NCBI GenBank assembly: GCA_964459305.1 | Contig: CAYWNA010000093.1 | Coordinates: forward strand, 1 to 45,078 | Direction of reading: 5' to 3' | Length of the DNA: 45,078 bases | Origin: CAYWNA01 sp964459305 | GTDB taxonomy: Bacteria; Planctomycetota; Planctomycetia; Pirellulales; Pirellulaceae | Shown here: positions 25,076 to 34,729 of the stretch, piece after piece | How the letters are laid out: every line of letters starts with the position of its first letter | How positions within the stretch are numbered: position 1 is the stretch's first letter | The notes under the pieces: generated by a model | Told to the model about the DNA's origin: nothing | What the model saw: only the letters and a program-made list of their open reading frames with translations | The model's database searches: none | Translations under genes and position numbers: made by a program

Positions 25076-25858
25076 ATGCACGAGCGGACAGTTCAGCGGG
25101 AGTACACTAGCCGAATGACCATCGAGGAACTGTTTTGGCGACTCCGGGACCGCTTGGAGAAGACAGCTCGGGTCCACGGCTTGGCAGAGGACACCGTTCG
25201 TGTTTCCGCACGCGCGTTGAGCCCGGAGGAAGCAATCGGCAATCCGGAGCATGATGACTATCCTCTCATCATCGGCCGCGAGCGGATGATGGAAGCTGAA
25301 GTCGCGGGGGCTCACGGTCAGGCGTTCACCGACATGTACGGGTGCTGGGAAGGCTGTGTCCGCGACGTATGGCGCATGGAATGGAGCAATAACTTCCGGC
25401 GAGCCATCCTGGTGGCCACACTCAATGCCGTGATGCGTTTCACGGGCGAAGTGAGAGACACCGTGCACTGCAAAGACGACGGGCCCGTCGAGTGCGCGAA
25501 GTGTCTGCGATCCTTAGTGGTGGACCAACGTCTGCAGCCGCCGTTTCTCCTGATCGGATATCAGCCGCGCCTCGCCGAAACGTTGGCATCCCTGGGAGAA
25601 CTGCAAGTCGTCGACCGCGACGTGAAGAACATCGGCCAGATCAGGGCGGGAACCATCATTCGCGACCCGGCCGAGACCGAAGAGGCGCTCCGCGCGGCGG
25701 GCTGCGTTTTCGTCACCGGCTCGACCGTTGTTAACGGAACGATCGTGCATTTCCTGGACCGCGCCCTGCCGACCGTGTTCTACGGTGTGACCATCGCCGC
25801 TCCCGCAGCGGTTCTGGGACTGAACCGTTACTGCCCGACTGCCCTTGAGGCTCACTGA
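25076..25858 (+). CDS. DUF364/DUF4213 putative heavy-metal-chelation protein
   Basis: 260 aa. The N-terminal part (RRAILVATLNAVMRFTG) and the C-terminal Rossmann-like part (LLIGYQPRLAETLAS, VVDRDVKNIGQI, VFVTGSTVVNGTI, VFYGVTIAAPAAVLGLNRYCP) match the DUF4213 and DUF364 domains. These are predicted to chelate heavy metals from structural similarity and are common in anaerobes, often near cofactor or metal genes. The Cys pair in VHCKDDGPVECAKC may bind a metal. The ATG at 25076 follows GAAGG; an internal ATG at 25115 (MTIEELFWRL) is an alternative start. It stands alone, convergent with the molybdoenzyme gene. Molybdenum or tungsten handling for that neighbour is conceivable but not shown. Confidence 0.78.
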   Translation: MHERTVQREYTSRMTIEELFWRLRDRLEKTARVHGLAEDTVRVSARALSPEEAIGNPEHDDYPLIIGRERMMEAEVAGAHGQAFTDMYGCWEGCVRDVWRMEWSNNFRRAILVATLNAVMRFTGEVRDTVHCKDDGPVECAKCLRSLVVDQRLQPPFLLIGYQPRLAETLASLGELQVVDRDVKNIGQIRAGTIIRDPAETEEALRAAGCVFVTGSTVVNGTIVHFLDRALPTVFYGVTIAAPAAVLGLNRYCPTALEAH

Positions 25859-25972
25859 GGAGTAACCACTCTGGCCAAGACTCCCCTCGGTTCATCCAAC
25901 GGGTGAATCAGATTCCGTTGCTACGGAGGTTCCGAGCGACGCGGTGTTTCCTGCACTCGCGCCACCGGTCCT

Positions 25973-26014
25973 CGGGATGAATCCCGGGTCTGACGCGAGT
26001 CGGCTGAAGCCGAC
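25973..26014. terminator. Two hairpins between convergent genes
   Basis: CGGGAT-GA-ATCCCG (25973-25986) and GTCGGCT-GA-AGCCGAC (25999-26014) lie between the DUF364 and molybdoenzyme stop codons. They could act as a bidirectional terminator, but they lack T tracts and also resemble dispersed planctomycete palindromes. Confidence 0.45.
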
Positions 26015-26033
26015 CGGTTCCGGCACGTTCGTT

Positions 26034-27293
26034 TCAGGCATCGACAGAAAGTGGCACTGTGTGGATGATGTTGCGGCCCGATTTGCGATACGGTCGTGGC
26101 ATTGGTTGAGGGTAACCGTTTGAGTCGATTGTTCGGCAGCAGAGGTTATACGCCCCGGCGGAAACGTCGGGTACTAGTGCGGCCCAATGGACAATTGTGT
26201 TTCGTAATGGCCATGAAAGCGGCTTGCCAGTGTCGCCAGAGAACTGTGTCGAAATTGGAGGTAGTTTTCCGTCCGGTAAACCACCACCCCAATCATTGGG
26301 CGGCGGCAACACTTCTGCATCAACCCAATTCGCGCCGGTGAAGTAAGGATCGTCTGCCGGCCAAGGCTTCTGCGTCGGAATCAGACAATACTGAACCTTG
26401 CTCAAACCGGACATGCCGACCTGAGCCAACCCGGTTATCGCAAACGGTTGTCCCGCTCGAACTGTCTCGGGTGATTCAAGGAAATGGGCATATGTCTTTA
26501 ATTGGCTGACCGTGTCGTTGTTCCATTTGGCGTAAGTATCGTTGGACTGCGGATTATTGGTCAATACAACCCTCTGAATCCACTTCACCGACGCGTTTCC
26601 ATACCTCTCGGGAACGACCATTCGAACTGGCGCGCCAGCGGCGGGTGTCAACCATTGCCCGTTCAGCTTGAAACAAAGAATGACAGGATGTTCGCCCGGC
26701 GGGTCTTCTAATACACGGCCAAACGGCAGTGAACTCTGGAATCTCTGGTCCGGCTTGTCGTTGTGATAACCGTAGAAAAACACACGGCGAATGTTCGACT
26801 TGGGATTCACTAGCCAGATAACGTCTCGGAGTGGGACTCCTTCCCACAACCCCATTCCACACGGCTTGCTAACGTTCGTGCATGTCATGACCTTCATGTA
26901 ACGCACCGTGTTCTTTTTGGCCAGTTGCATCAAGCCGGCCCAATCGAGAGCTGTTCCAAGTTCCTTTGACAAAGGGTGCTCAATGACGGAATTGCTTTCT
27001 GGGTCTGCGATAACTTCCATCTTCCAGGTATCGCGGTGGAGCCCGACTTCGCGCAGTTCTTCCGGTGGCAACGTGTGTGGCTTCGGATTACCACGCCCAA
27101 ATACGCGGAAGTCCTCCAGACGGGTCAGGTATTCCAACTTGGAAATCGCAGAGTCAAGCAATTGATCGTTTGAGCTGTCGCTTGCCCACAGCGAGCTAGA
27201 ACTCATTGCAACTGCGCCAGCAGCACCCAACTGCATGAAGTGCCTGCGAGTCAATTCGGAGTGCTCTTTGACCATGTTTTCTCTGGAAGTCAT
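26034..27293 (-). CDS. Tat-exported sulfite-oxidase-like molybdopterin enzyme
   Basis: 419 aa from the ATG at 27293 (GGTGGGA upstream); a GTG at 27305 and an ATG at 27275 are alternatives. A twin-arginine signal, LTRRHFMQLGAAGAVA, directs folded export. The molybdopterin-binding domain of the sulfite oxidase/SoxC/MsrP family covers about 75-290. Cys138 in the CTNVSKPCG segment, followed by GLWEGVPLRDVI, is the Mo-ligating cysteine region. Residues about 290-410 are the Mo-co dimerisation domain (VRAGQPFAITGLAQVGMSGLSKVQ, ENTIVHWAALV-like end). The substrate may be sulfite or a related oxyanion or sulfoxide; the sequence alone does not decide. No dedicated cytochrome partner is adjacent. Confidence 0.85.
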   Translation of the reverse strand: MTSRENMVKEHSELTRRHFMQLGAAGAVAMSSSSLWASDSSNDQLLDSAISKLEYLTRLEDFRVFGRGNPKPHTLPPEELREVGLHRDTWKMEVIADPESNSVIEHPLSKELGTALDWAGLMQLAKKNTVRYMKVMTCTNVSKPCGMGLWEGVPLRDVIWLVNPKSNIRRVFFYGYHNDKPDQRFQSSLPFGRVLEDPPGEHPVILCFKLNGQWLTPAAGAPVRMVVPERYGNASVKWIQRVVLTNNPQSNDTYAKWNNDTVSQLKTYAHFLESPETVRAGQPFAITGLAQVGMSGLSKVQYCLIPTQKPWPADDPYFTGANWVDAEVLPPPNDWGGGLPDGKLPPISTQFSGDTGKPLSWPLRNTIVHWAALVPDVSAGAYNLCCRTIDSNGYPQPMPRPYRKSGRNIIHTVPLSVDA

Positions 27294-27305
27294 GTCTTGT
27301 CCCAC

Positions 27306-27740
27306 CGAGAAGAAAGGGATTTGTCAGTTGGGTCAACAGATGGGCTGAGCGTGCAAAACGGTTTTCCCACCGAATACGAACAATAGTACCCTATTCAATA
27401 CTCGTGAGCAACAAATGTCGGTTGCGGTGGAGTCAATCGTTGCTCTCGGAGACGACGCACCACTGCGTCAACTTTGCTCCAACCCGTTCTCTATTCACCC
27501 AGGAAACGGCAGAGCCTTGTCAATTCTCACCAGCAGAGGCAGAGCTGGTGGATTAGCTTTCATTTAGCCGATCCTTTCGCCACGTGCAATTCTCCGCGGG
27601 CCCGACCCAACATGCTCGGCCAGAATCTCGGCAACCAATCGGGTATGCTATGTTCAGCTGCGGGATCTTGTCCAAACACCAGTCCCCAGTCACGCAAGGC
27701 GAAATGGGAGGTATCATGAACACACCGCTTCAAATGTTGA
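27306..27740. other. Non-coding gap
   Basis: 435 nt without a supportable gene, RNA or strong terminator. Promoter elements for the molybdoenzyme gene must lie at its left end, but no clear consensus is visible. Confidence 0.55.
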
Positions 27741-30700
27741 TTACTGCTCGGGCGAGGTGGTCGGTCGCGATGTGAGAAACCTCCAGAACGAGCCGACTCC
27801 TTGCGCCAGGCTGTCAAACACGGAGTAGAACACCGGAATCACAACCATCGTCAGGAACGTGCCAACGATCATTCCCGTGGCGGCGACGATTCCCAACGGA
27901 CTCATACGTTCCAAACCGACCGCCAGCGCCAATATCAGGGGCATCAGGCCGATGACGGTCGATACGGTCGTCATCAGGATGGGGCGAATTCGCAGCCGGA
28001 CGGCCTGCAGAATCGCTTCCTGTTTCGGAATGCCTTGCGCCCGTTTGTTGATGATGAAATCCAGCAGCAGGATGCTGTTGTTGACAATCGTGCCGCCCAG
28101 CAGCACCATACCCATCGTCGCCGGTTTGCACATGGGCTTGTCAAACAGCAACAATCCCCACAAAGCCCCCGCGACCGCCAGGGGAATCGCGGCCATAATC
28201 GTGACCGGGTGCCGGAAAGACTTGAAGATGGCAACCAGCAAGATGTACAGCAGGACGAAACCAATCCGCAGGGCGCCGCCCATTTCTCGCTTTCCCCTCT
28301 TCATGTCGGCACTCGTGCCGGAGACCTCGATGTTGTAGCCCTCTGGAGTTGGAACTTTGGCGAGCCGTTTCTTGGCCATCTTGGCCACCTGGCCGATCGT
28401 GTAGATCCGGTTGACTCCGGTGACATTCAATGTGTTGGCGAGCCGTTCGCGCGTGATGTAGGGCTGGCGGCGCTGCGTGCGGAAAGTCGCGACCGCTCGC
28501 AAGGGCAACGGCCCGAATTGGGACGAAACGTAAGCTTCCCGCAGGGAGGCGGGATCCTGCACGTAAGATTCGTCGTATTGCACCGTGATGGGAATATCGA
28601 GGAATTCCGCCAGCCGCATCTGCGACGCGGGAACACCTTTGACGTACGTCTTCAGCTCCTGGGCGATCTGCTGCGGCGAGGTCTGATACAGCCGAGCCAG
28701 CGACGGATCGATAACGACCTCGTTTTCCGATTTATCGATGAACCAACTGCGGCGTACGTCGATCAAACCGGGCAGCCCCTTCAATGCCTCCAGGCACCGG
28801 TCGGCCAACCGGCTGGTGACTGCCGCGTCCGGGCCGCTGATGACGATATCCAAAGGCGCTTTGGTCGTCGAAACCGGGGTCGCGCCGTACTCGCTGACGC
28901 GAAAACTCTGCACGCCCGGAAGCCGCGCCAATCCGGCGCGCCATTGGTCTTCTATCTCCCAGATCGTCCGGTCTCGGTGCAGGCGATCGACCAGACGCAC
29001 CGTAAGCTTGGCGGATTGAGCCGTGGCGCCGCCTCCGCCAAAGCTGATTTCCCCTGGTTCGGAGCCGACGACCGAGGAAACCGTCTCCACACCCTCCTGT
29101 TGATAAATGATCCGCTCGACCTCGTTCAGCACCTGCTCGACCTCCGCCGGCGCATAGTTCGCGGGCGTTGCGAACTCCATCCTCACGATCCCCGTATCCA
29201 TCGGCGGCATCAACTCGCCGCCGATCAAAGACGGAACGGTTTTGATTGTCAGCACGACAAAAGCCACGGCCAAGGGCAGAGTAACAAACCACCAGCGCAG
29301 GGCGCGGCGGAGAACGGCCAAGTAGAATTCGGCCAACAGTCCGACTGCCTTGTCCGTGTAGCCGAAGAATCGCTCGATGAAATTGCGCCGGCGGCGGCGG
29401 GCGAACAGTTTCGAGGCCATCAAGGGAACCACCGTCAGCGCCACCAACAGCGAGGCGACCAGAGTGGATGAAATCATCATGCTCAGCGGCCTCAGAGTCT
29501 GCTGCGAATACCCGCCGCTGAACATCACCGGGATCAGGACGACCACCGTCGTCAGCATCCCGGCCGTGGTCGGCAAAGCGATCTCGCGGGCGCCGCGCCG
29601 TGCCGCCTCCCGCGCGTTGGGTTCGTCCATTGCCGTGTAGTGGCGATGGATGTTCTCCAAGACGACCACCGAAGCGTCCACGACCATGCCCACGGAGACG
29701 ATCAGGGCCGTGAAAATGACCATGTTCAACGTGTACGGGCTGAACCAGAGCACCGCCAGACTTGCCAAAAACGCCAGCGGTATGCTCACCGAGACCACCA
29801 ACGCCGCACGCAGATCTGCCAGGAAAACGAAAATCACAATCACCGTCAGGAAAATCGCAAAGATCAGGGACTGTCGCACGCCGCCGATGTTCAGGTCGAT
29901 CAGAGGCTGCTGATCGTTGGTGATCTGGAATTCGATGTCCGGATAGGCAGCCTGCAGTTTGGGAAGGAACTCCTTGAACTGTCGGATGGCGTCCATCGTG
30001 GGCCCGCCGTCGGGACGCAGAACGTTCAAAGCGATGGCAGGCCGGCCGTTGCCATGGTAGACGCTCCGCTGCTCGCGCTCGCCCATCGTCACCGATGCGA
30101 CATCCTGCAAACGCAGCAAGCCGCGTTCCGTTTTTCGAAGCGGAATCTCGCGAATCTGCCGCAGACTCGTGAACTCGCCCGTAATTCTCGCCAGGTACTC
30201 GCGTCCTTGGCTGTAGATCGTACCGGCCGGTGCCGAGACGTTCTGCTTGGCCAACACGCCGATGATTTCGTCGACGGACACGCCATTGGCCACAAGACGG
30301 TCGCGGTCGATGTGAATTTTCAGCTCCGGCTGATGCCCCCCGAAGACGTCCACGTCGCCGATCCCGGGAATCGCCAGAATCCGGTCCTCGATTTCGTTCT
30401 CGGCCAGCAAGCGGATCTGCGCGAGGGTTCTCGTGCCCTCGGGCTTGGGCGAAAGGGCCAATGTCAACAGCGGGCGCGTCGCGTCCGTGATGCGGTAGAC
30501 TTGAGGCTCGAGGATGTCGCCCGGCAATTGCGCGCGAATCCGGGCGACGGCGTTTTGCACGTCCAGCAGGGCTTCGCCGATCGGCTTCTCGTAGTGAAAC
30601 TCGGCGTTCACAGCCGATACTTCATCGCGGCTGGTGCTGCTGACTTTCTTCAGGCCGCTCAGTGTGTTGAGTTCCTTCTCGATGATCTGCGAAACCTTGT

Positions 30701-30881
30701 CGGCCATGTCGTCCGCATTGGCCCCCGGCCGAACCGTCACCACGATCACCTGGGGAGGAACTGTATTGGGAAACAGGTCCGTCGGAGTCCGAAAATACGC
30801 AAATCCCCCCAAAGCGACGGCGAGCAAAACCAGCGCCATCACGGTATACGGATTCTTGAGCGAGAAGTCGGTCAGATTCAT
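27741..30881 (-). CDS. RND-family efflux transporter (AcrB/CusA-like)
   Basis: 1046 aa, the normal size for the family. The start ATG at 30881 overlaps the stop of the adaptor gene as ATGA; MNLTDFSLKNPYTVMALVLLAVALGG is the usual first helix. FRTPTDLFPNTVPPQVIVVTV, GANADDMADKVSQIIEKEL and later blocks are RND-type. The second half repeats the topology, with about 12 membrane helices in all. In the fourth-helix region (GMVVDASVVVLENI) the sequence shows a single Asp. The pump exports substrates from the periplasm by proton motive force. It has no obvious metal-binding Met pair pattern, so drug, lipid or metal substrates remain open. An outer-membrane partner is not adjacent. Confidence 0.92.
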   Translation of the reverse strand: MNLTDFSLKNPYTVMALVLLAVALGGFAYFRTPTDLFPNTVPPQVIVVTVRPGANADDMADKVSQIIEKELNTLSGLKKVSSTSRDEVSAVNAEFHYEKPIGEALLDVQNAVARIRAQLPGDILEPQVYRITDATRPLLTLALSPKPEGTRTLAQIRLLAENEIEDRILAIPGIGDVDVFGGHQPELKIHIDRDRLVANGVSVDEIIGVLAKQNVSAPAGTIYSQGREYLARITGEFTSLRQIREIPLRKTERGLLRLQDVASVTMGEREQRSVYHGNGRPAIALNVLRPDGGPTMDAIRQFKEFLPKLQAAYPDIEFQITNDQQPLIDLNIGGVRQSLIFAIFLTVIVIFVFLADLRAALVVSVSIPLAFLASLAVLWFSPYTLNMVIFTALIVSVGMVVDASVVVLENIHRHYTAMDEPNAREAARRGAREIALPTTAGMLTTVVVLIPVMFSGGYSQQTLRPLSMMISSTLVASLLVALTVVPLMASKLFARRRRRNFIERFFGYTDKAVGLLAEFYLAVLRRALRWWFVTLPLAVAFVVLTIKTVPSLIGGELMPPMDTGIVRMEFATPANYAPAEVEQVLNEVERIIYQQEGVETVSSVVGSEPGEISFGGGGATAQSAKLTVRLVDRLHRDRTIWEIEDQWRAGLARLPGVQSFRVSEYGATPVSTTKAPLDIVISGPDAAVTSRLADRCLEALKGLPGLIDVRRSWFIDKSENEVVIDPSLARLYQTSPQQIAQELKTYVKGVPASQMRLAEFLDIPITVQYDESYVQDPASLREAYVSSQFGPLPLRAVATFRTQRRQPYITRERLANTLNVTGVNRIYTIGQVAKMAKKRLAKVPTPEGYNIEVSGTSADMKRGKREMGGALRIGFVLLYILLVAIFKSFRHPVTIMAAIPLAVAGALWGLLLFDKPMCKPATMGMVLLGGTIVNNSILLLDFIINKRAQGIPKQEAILQAVRLRIRPILMTTVSTVIGLMPLILALAVGLERMSPLGIVAATGMIVGTFLTMVVIPVFYSVFDSLAQGVGSFWRFLTSRPTTSPEQ

Positions 30882-32077
30882 CGAATCACCTCCACCTTCT
30901 GGCCCGGATAGCAACGGGTCCATCCCAGAAAGGTGTGAACGACGACTTGCTCGCCGGTTTGGATGCCGGAGACGGCCAGTTCATTGTGCTGCGACGCCAG
31001 CACGGTGACCGGTCGCAGGACAAGCTGATCCTGAGCCACAATAAACACCTGCCACGAGTCGTCCGCCAAATCGACCAGCGAAGATGCTGGGATCAACGTT
31101 GCATCGTCATAAGTCCGCAATTCCACCGACAGGGGAATATAAGTTCCGGTGACCAGTTCCGGGGCGTCTGGCCCCGGCACGTCGACTTCTGCACGCATCA
31201 TCCGGACGGCGTTCAGAGAAGGATACAGACGCGATAAAGAGTAGCGGCGAGTTTCCTCGCTCGAGCCGAACGCAACGGGAAGTCCCGCCTGGGTATCCGA
31301 CAGGTCTTCCTGAGGAACATCAAAAACGAGCCTCACGATGCTGCGGTCTTCCACGCGAAACAGGTTCTTAGACGGAGTGGCCAAATCCCCTGGGTCCACC
31401 AAACGTTCGGTGACGACCCCATCGAAGGGGCTCCGAATCGTGCAATAGTCCAGCTTGGTCTCCAATTGCCGCTTCTTCTCTTTCAGCACTTCGACGCCGT
31501 GCTCGACGGAGCCCATGCGGTGCTTGGCAGAAGCCAACTCCCCCTGCTTCAATTGCAGCTTTTCCGCCGTGCCTTCTACTTCGGCCAGCGAAATCGCGGC
31601 GGCGTTGTCCTCCCGTAGCGATTGGTCCCTGAACAACTCGCGGCGCCAGTACTTCTCCGATGCCGCCAGACTGTCGACCAACACCTGGCTGGCTTGCAAG
31701 TCTTCCCGGGACTGAAGGATCTGCGCCTCGGTCGCAGCGATGCCCGCCTGAATCTCGCGGCTGTCCAGGACGGCCATCACGTCCCCGGCCTTAACGACGT
31801 CACCCTCGTCACAGGCGATGGATTCGATTTCGCCCGCAAGGCGAGCGGACACGACGGCCGTCTGCAACGGTTCCACCACCGCCAGGTATCGGCGGCTTTG
31901 CGAGAGGCTGCCCGATCGCGCCTCGACCACATGCACCGGGATCGGGCCGACGCCGAGTTTCGGTGCCTTGGCAAGCGATTGTTTTTTCTGTTGGATCCGC
32001 ATCGCGGTGGCCCCCACCACTGCGGCGGCGACGAGGATCACGACAATCAGTTGGATCACTTTTCTTACATATCGCAT
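30878..32077 (-). CDS. RND periplasmic adaptor (membrane fusion protein)
   Basis: 399 aa. An N-terminal membrane anchor (VIQLIVVILVAAAVVGATAM) is followed by a biotinyl-lipoyl-like domain (VVSARLAGEIESIACDEGDVVKAGDVMAVLD). A coiled-coil hairpin spans about 115-215. The second lipoyl half is DYCTIRSPFDGVVTERLVDPGDLAT, followed by a beta-barrel. This is the HlyD/AcrA family, linking the inner-membrane pump to an outer-membrane channel. It is translationally coupled to the RND gene downstream. A 220-nt gap with a palindromic element separates it from the ABC permease genes, so it may have its own promoter or be read through from the ECF operon. Confidence 0.9.
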   Translation of the reverse strand: MRYVRKVIQLIVVILVAAAVVGATAMRIQQKKQSLAKAPKLGVGPIPVHVVEARSGSLSQSRRYLAVVEPLQTAVVSARLAGEIESIACDEGDVVKAGDVMAVLDSREIQAGIAATEAQILQSREDLQASQVLVDSLAASEKYWRRELFRDQSLREDNAAAISLAEVEGTAEKLQLKQGELASAKHRMGSVEHGVEVLKEKKRQLETKLDYCTIRSPFDGVVTERLVDPGDLATPSKNLFRVEDRSIVRLVFDVPQEDLSDTQAGLPVAFGSSEETRRYSLSRLYPSLNAVRMMRAEVDVPGPDAPELVTGTYIPLSVELRTYDDATLIPASSLVDLADDSWQVFIVAQDQLVLRPVTVLASQHNELAVSGIQTGEQVVVHTFLGWTRCYPGQKVEVIR

Positions 32078-32110
32078 GACTGCTCCGTTTCGTTATATGA
32101 GTGACAATTC

Positions 32111-32233
32111 GACAGCGCCACCTTGGGCGGAAGACCCGCAGAATATTAACCCGAAGCGTAAGCGAGGGAATCGCCGCAAAGTATTCCCTCGCTTACGCTT
32201 CGGGTTACTGTCGGACGCCAAAGTGGCGCTGTC
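32111..32233. repeat. 123-bp palindromic (MITE-like) planctomycete repeat
   Basis: The outer arms GACAGCGCCACCTTGG (32111-32126) and CCAAAGTGGCGCTGTC (32218-32233) are inverted copies with one mismatch. Inside is a perfect 24-bp inverted repeat, 32148-32171 against 32183-32206 (AACCCGAAGCGTAAGCGAGG...), with an 11-nt loop. The core resembles a repeat I associate with Pirellulales genomes. The element lies in the gap between the MacB-like permease and the RND adaptor. Its transcript would fold into a very strong stem, which could tune read-through to the RND genes. Confidence 0.8.
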
Positions 32234-32297
32234 CAAATGATCATGCCGAGTTTCATCAATCAGTCTCCTTTCGCTTCGCGATTTTCGATGTGGTAGT

Positions 32298-33515
32298 TCA
32301 CTCCGATCTCAACGCCTCGATCGGCTCCAGGGCCGCGGCTCGAACGGCTGGGTAGATGCCGAAGACGAGCCCCACGACCACCGAGAACGCAAGCCCAATT
32401 CCAGCCGATGGCCAGGAGATGACGGTCTCCCAGTAGCCGAGTTGCGACACGGCCACGGCCGCCGTGACGCCCCCGCACACGCCCACCAAGCCACCGGCTC
32501 CCGCCAGTAGGGCCGACTCCACCAGGAACTGGATGCGGATGTCGCCGCGCGTTGCTCCCACGGCTCGCCGAAGACCGATCTCCGGCGTGCGTTCGCGCAC
32601 CGAGATCAGCATCACGGCCAGGATGCCAACGCCGCCTACGACAAGCGAGATACCGGCGACGCTGCCAACCAACAACGTCATCGACCGGGCGGTCTCACGC
32701 TCGGTTGCCAACAGGGTGGCCTGATTCTGAATCGTGAAGTCGTCCGGTTTATCGCGGAGTCGGTGCCGCTGGCGCAATAGTCCACGAATCTCTTTTTCGG
32801 CTTGATCAAGGAGTTGGGCGCTGTCGGCCTGGACGTAGATCGTGTCGATGTGATCGACGTTGAACAGTCGGCGCATCGCTGTGCCGAGGGGAACGAGGAT
32901 CAGATCATCCTGGTCAGCACCATTGGCGTCCATCCCTTTGCGGGCAGTCATGCCGATGACCTTGAACGGCACGCGACCGATACGGAACTGAAGCCCGGTC
33001 GGATCGGTCTGGCCGAACAGGTTTTCGGCGACCGTCGGCCCGAGCACGGCCACGCGCCGCCGGGCCCGGCCTTCCAGGGCATCGAACGAGCGTCCGGAAG
33101 CGATTTCGACGTTGCGAACACCGAGTCCGTCGGGCGCGATGCCGATGACGTTCGTGTTGGCGTTCTCGTGCTCCCAGCGGGTGGAGAGTTTCTTGCTCAT
33201 TGCCGGAGCTGCAAGGGCCACCGAGGGACACACTTCGGCGATGGCCTCGGCGTCTTCAATCTTCAGCGTGGTGACGGTTGACGTCTGCCGTTGGCGACCG
33301 GCGATGATCCGCGTCTGGCCGGCGTTGACCACAAGCAGGTTCGTCCCCATGTCGCGGATGCGGTCCAGAATTCGCTTCTCGGCGCCTCGCCCCGCCGAGA
33401 CGATGAGAACCACCGTGGCGATGCCGACGACGATGCCCGTCACGCTCAGCAGGGTGCGGAGCTTGTGGGCCGCGAGGATTTCGCACGATAGGGCGACGTT
33501 TCTTGAAAGCTTCAT
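32298..33515 (-). CDS. MacB-like ABC transporter permease (second copy)
   Basis: 405 aa. N-terminal helix (about 17-40, LRTLLSVTGIVVGIATVVLIVS), a large periplasmic MacB_PCD domain (about 45-260), and three C-terminal helices with the FtsX-type motif RERTPEIGLRRAVGATRGDI. It lacks an ATPase domain, unlike true MacB. Such permeases, paired as homo- or heterodimers, form mechanotransmission transporters that drive tripartite efflux or lipoprotein transport. It follows the first permease by 5 nt. The two permeases share the same layout and presumably form a heterodimer with the LolD-like ATPase. Confidence 0.9.
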   Translation of the reverse strand: MKLSRNVALSCEILAAHKLRTLLSVTGIVVGIATVVLIVSAGRGAEKRILDRIRDMGTNLLVVNAGQTRIIAGRQRQTSTVTTLKIEDAEAIAEVCPSVALAAPAMSKKLSTRWEHENANTNVIGIAPDGLGVRNVEIASGRSFDALEGRARRRVAVLGPTVAENLFGQTDPTGLQFRIGRVPFKVIGMTARKGMDANGADQDDLILVPLGTAMRRLFNVDHIDTIYVQADSAQLLDQAEKEIRGLLRQRHRLRDKPDDFTIQNQATLLATERETARSMTLLVGSVAGISLVVGGVGILAVMLISVRERTPEIGLRRAVGATRGDIRIQFLVESALLAGAGGLVGVCGGVTAAVAVSQLGYWETVISWPSAGIGLAFSVVVGLVFGIYPAVRAAALEPIEALRSE

Positions 33516-33520
33516 CGCGA

Positions 33521-34729
33521 TTACCGCAGCGCTTCCACCGGATGCAGCTTGGCGGCGCGGCGAGCCGGCAGGACGCCGAAGAACGTCCCAACCAGCAGGG
33601 CGAAGACCAAGGCCAGGATGAATGGCAACAACGACGGCTTGGCCATAATCGGCGTGAACAGCGGCAGAGCCCTGCTCACGCCTAGTCCGATTAGACTGCC
33701 CAGCACCATTCCCAAAAGCGTAACGGCCAGCGATTCGGTGAGAAACTGAGCGAAAATGTCCCGCTGGGTCGCTCCCACGGCGCGGCGCAGGCCAATCTCC
33801 TGGGTCCGCTCGGCTACCGAGATTAACAGGATGTTCATCAGCACAACACCGCCGACAATCAGGCTGAGCGCAGCCAATGCGATCAACAACATCGACAGCG
33901 TGCCCGCGGTTCCCCGGACCATTTCGGCGATGATCTCGGCGGTGATGATGCGGAAATCGTCCTCCTCGGGCGGCGTGATGTGGTGCCGCTGGTGAATCAG
34001 ATCGCGGATTTGCTGCGCCTGCCGCGACATCAGCGAGGTGTCTTTCGTGATGATACGAATGGCCCCAACGTAGTCGACGTTCATCACCCTCCGCATTGCC
34101 GTGGTGATCGGGATGATGACACGGCCGTCGAAGTCCCCCCCCATTGGGCTGGTGCCCCGCGATTCAAGGACGCCCTTCACTGTCAGTGCGACCTTGTTGA
34201 TATAGAGACGCTCGCCAATGGGGTCGCCCTGGCCGAACAGCTCTCGTCGAACCGTTTCTCCGATAACGCAAACCCGCGCCATGGTGGCCACGTCCTCGTC
34301 CGCGATACCGTCTCCGGTGACCACATGCCAGTCCCACGCCTTGTGCCAAGTCGGCTCGACCCCCCAAACCACGGCCTGGTGTTGATTTGCCTCGCGCGTA
34401 ACATTCATCTGGAACCGCCACGCCATGGGTGAGACGATCTGGAGCCCGTCGATCTGGTTGCGGATCGCCTCGGCGTCTTCGAGCGTCAAAGTGGTGACGG
34501 TCATGTCGGGCGGTGGCATGTCTTTGCCGCCTCCGGCAATGAGCATCATCGCCCGGGGGCCGAAGTTCTTCATCCGTTTCTTGATCTTCCCTTCAGTCCC
34601 CTTGCCGATGGCCATGATCACTACCAGCGCGGCCACACCGACGATCGTGCCGGCCATCATGAAGAACGTGCGGAGCTTGTTAATTCCGAGGGCCTGGATG
34701 CCCTCTCCGGCCATGCGTGGAAGTCTCAT
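33521..34729 (-). CDS. MacB-like ABC transporter permease (first copy)
   Basis: 402 aa. One N-terminal helix (LRTFFMMAGTIVGVAALVVIMA), a periplasmic domain (about 45-255) and three C-terminal helices around AERTQEIGLRRAVGATQRDIFAQFL. The start ATG overlaps the stop of the ATPase gene by 4 nt. This fits the split architecture in which the MacB ATPase and permease are separate genes. The periplasmic domain would contact the MacA-like adaptor. Together with the ATPase and the second permease it forms an export system for peptides, lipids, antibiotics or siderophores; the substrate cannot be told from sequence. Confidence 0.9.
   Translation of the reverse strand: MRLPRMAGEGIQALGINKLRTFFMMAGTIVGVAALVVIMAIGKGTEGKIKKRMKNFGPRAMMLIAGGGKDMPPPDMTVTTLTLEDAEAIRNQIDGLQIVSPMAWRFQMNVTREANQHQAVVWGVEPTWHKAWDWHVVTGDGIADEDVATMARVCVIGETVRRELFGQGDPIGERLYINKVALTVKGVLESRGTSPMGGDFDGRVIIPITTAMRRVMNVDYVGAIRIITKDTSLMSRQAQQIRDLIHQRHHITPPEEDDFRIITAEIIAEMVRGTAGTLSMLLIALAALSLIVGGVVLMNILLISVAERTQEIGLRRAVGATQRDIFAQFLTESLAVTLLGMVLGSLIGLGVSRALPLFTPIMAKPSLLPFILALVFALLVGTFFGVLPARRAAKLHPVEALR

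Noticed and set aside
27801..29471. Long plus-strand open frame over the RND gene
   Set aside because: It is antisense to a clear RND transporter. The translated sequence is low-complexity and rich in Arg, Gln and Asp, as expected for a shadow frame.
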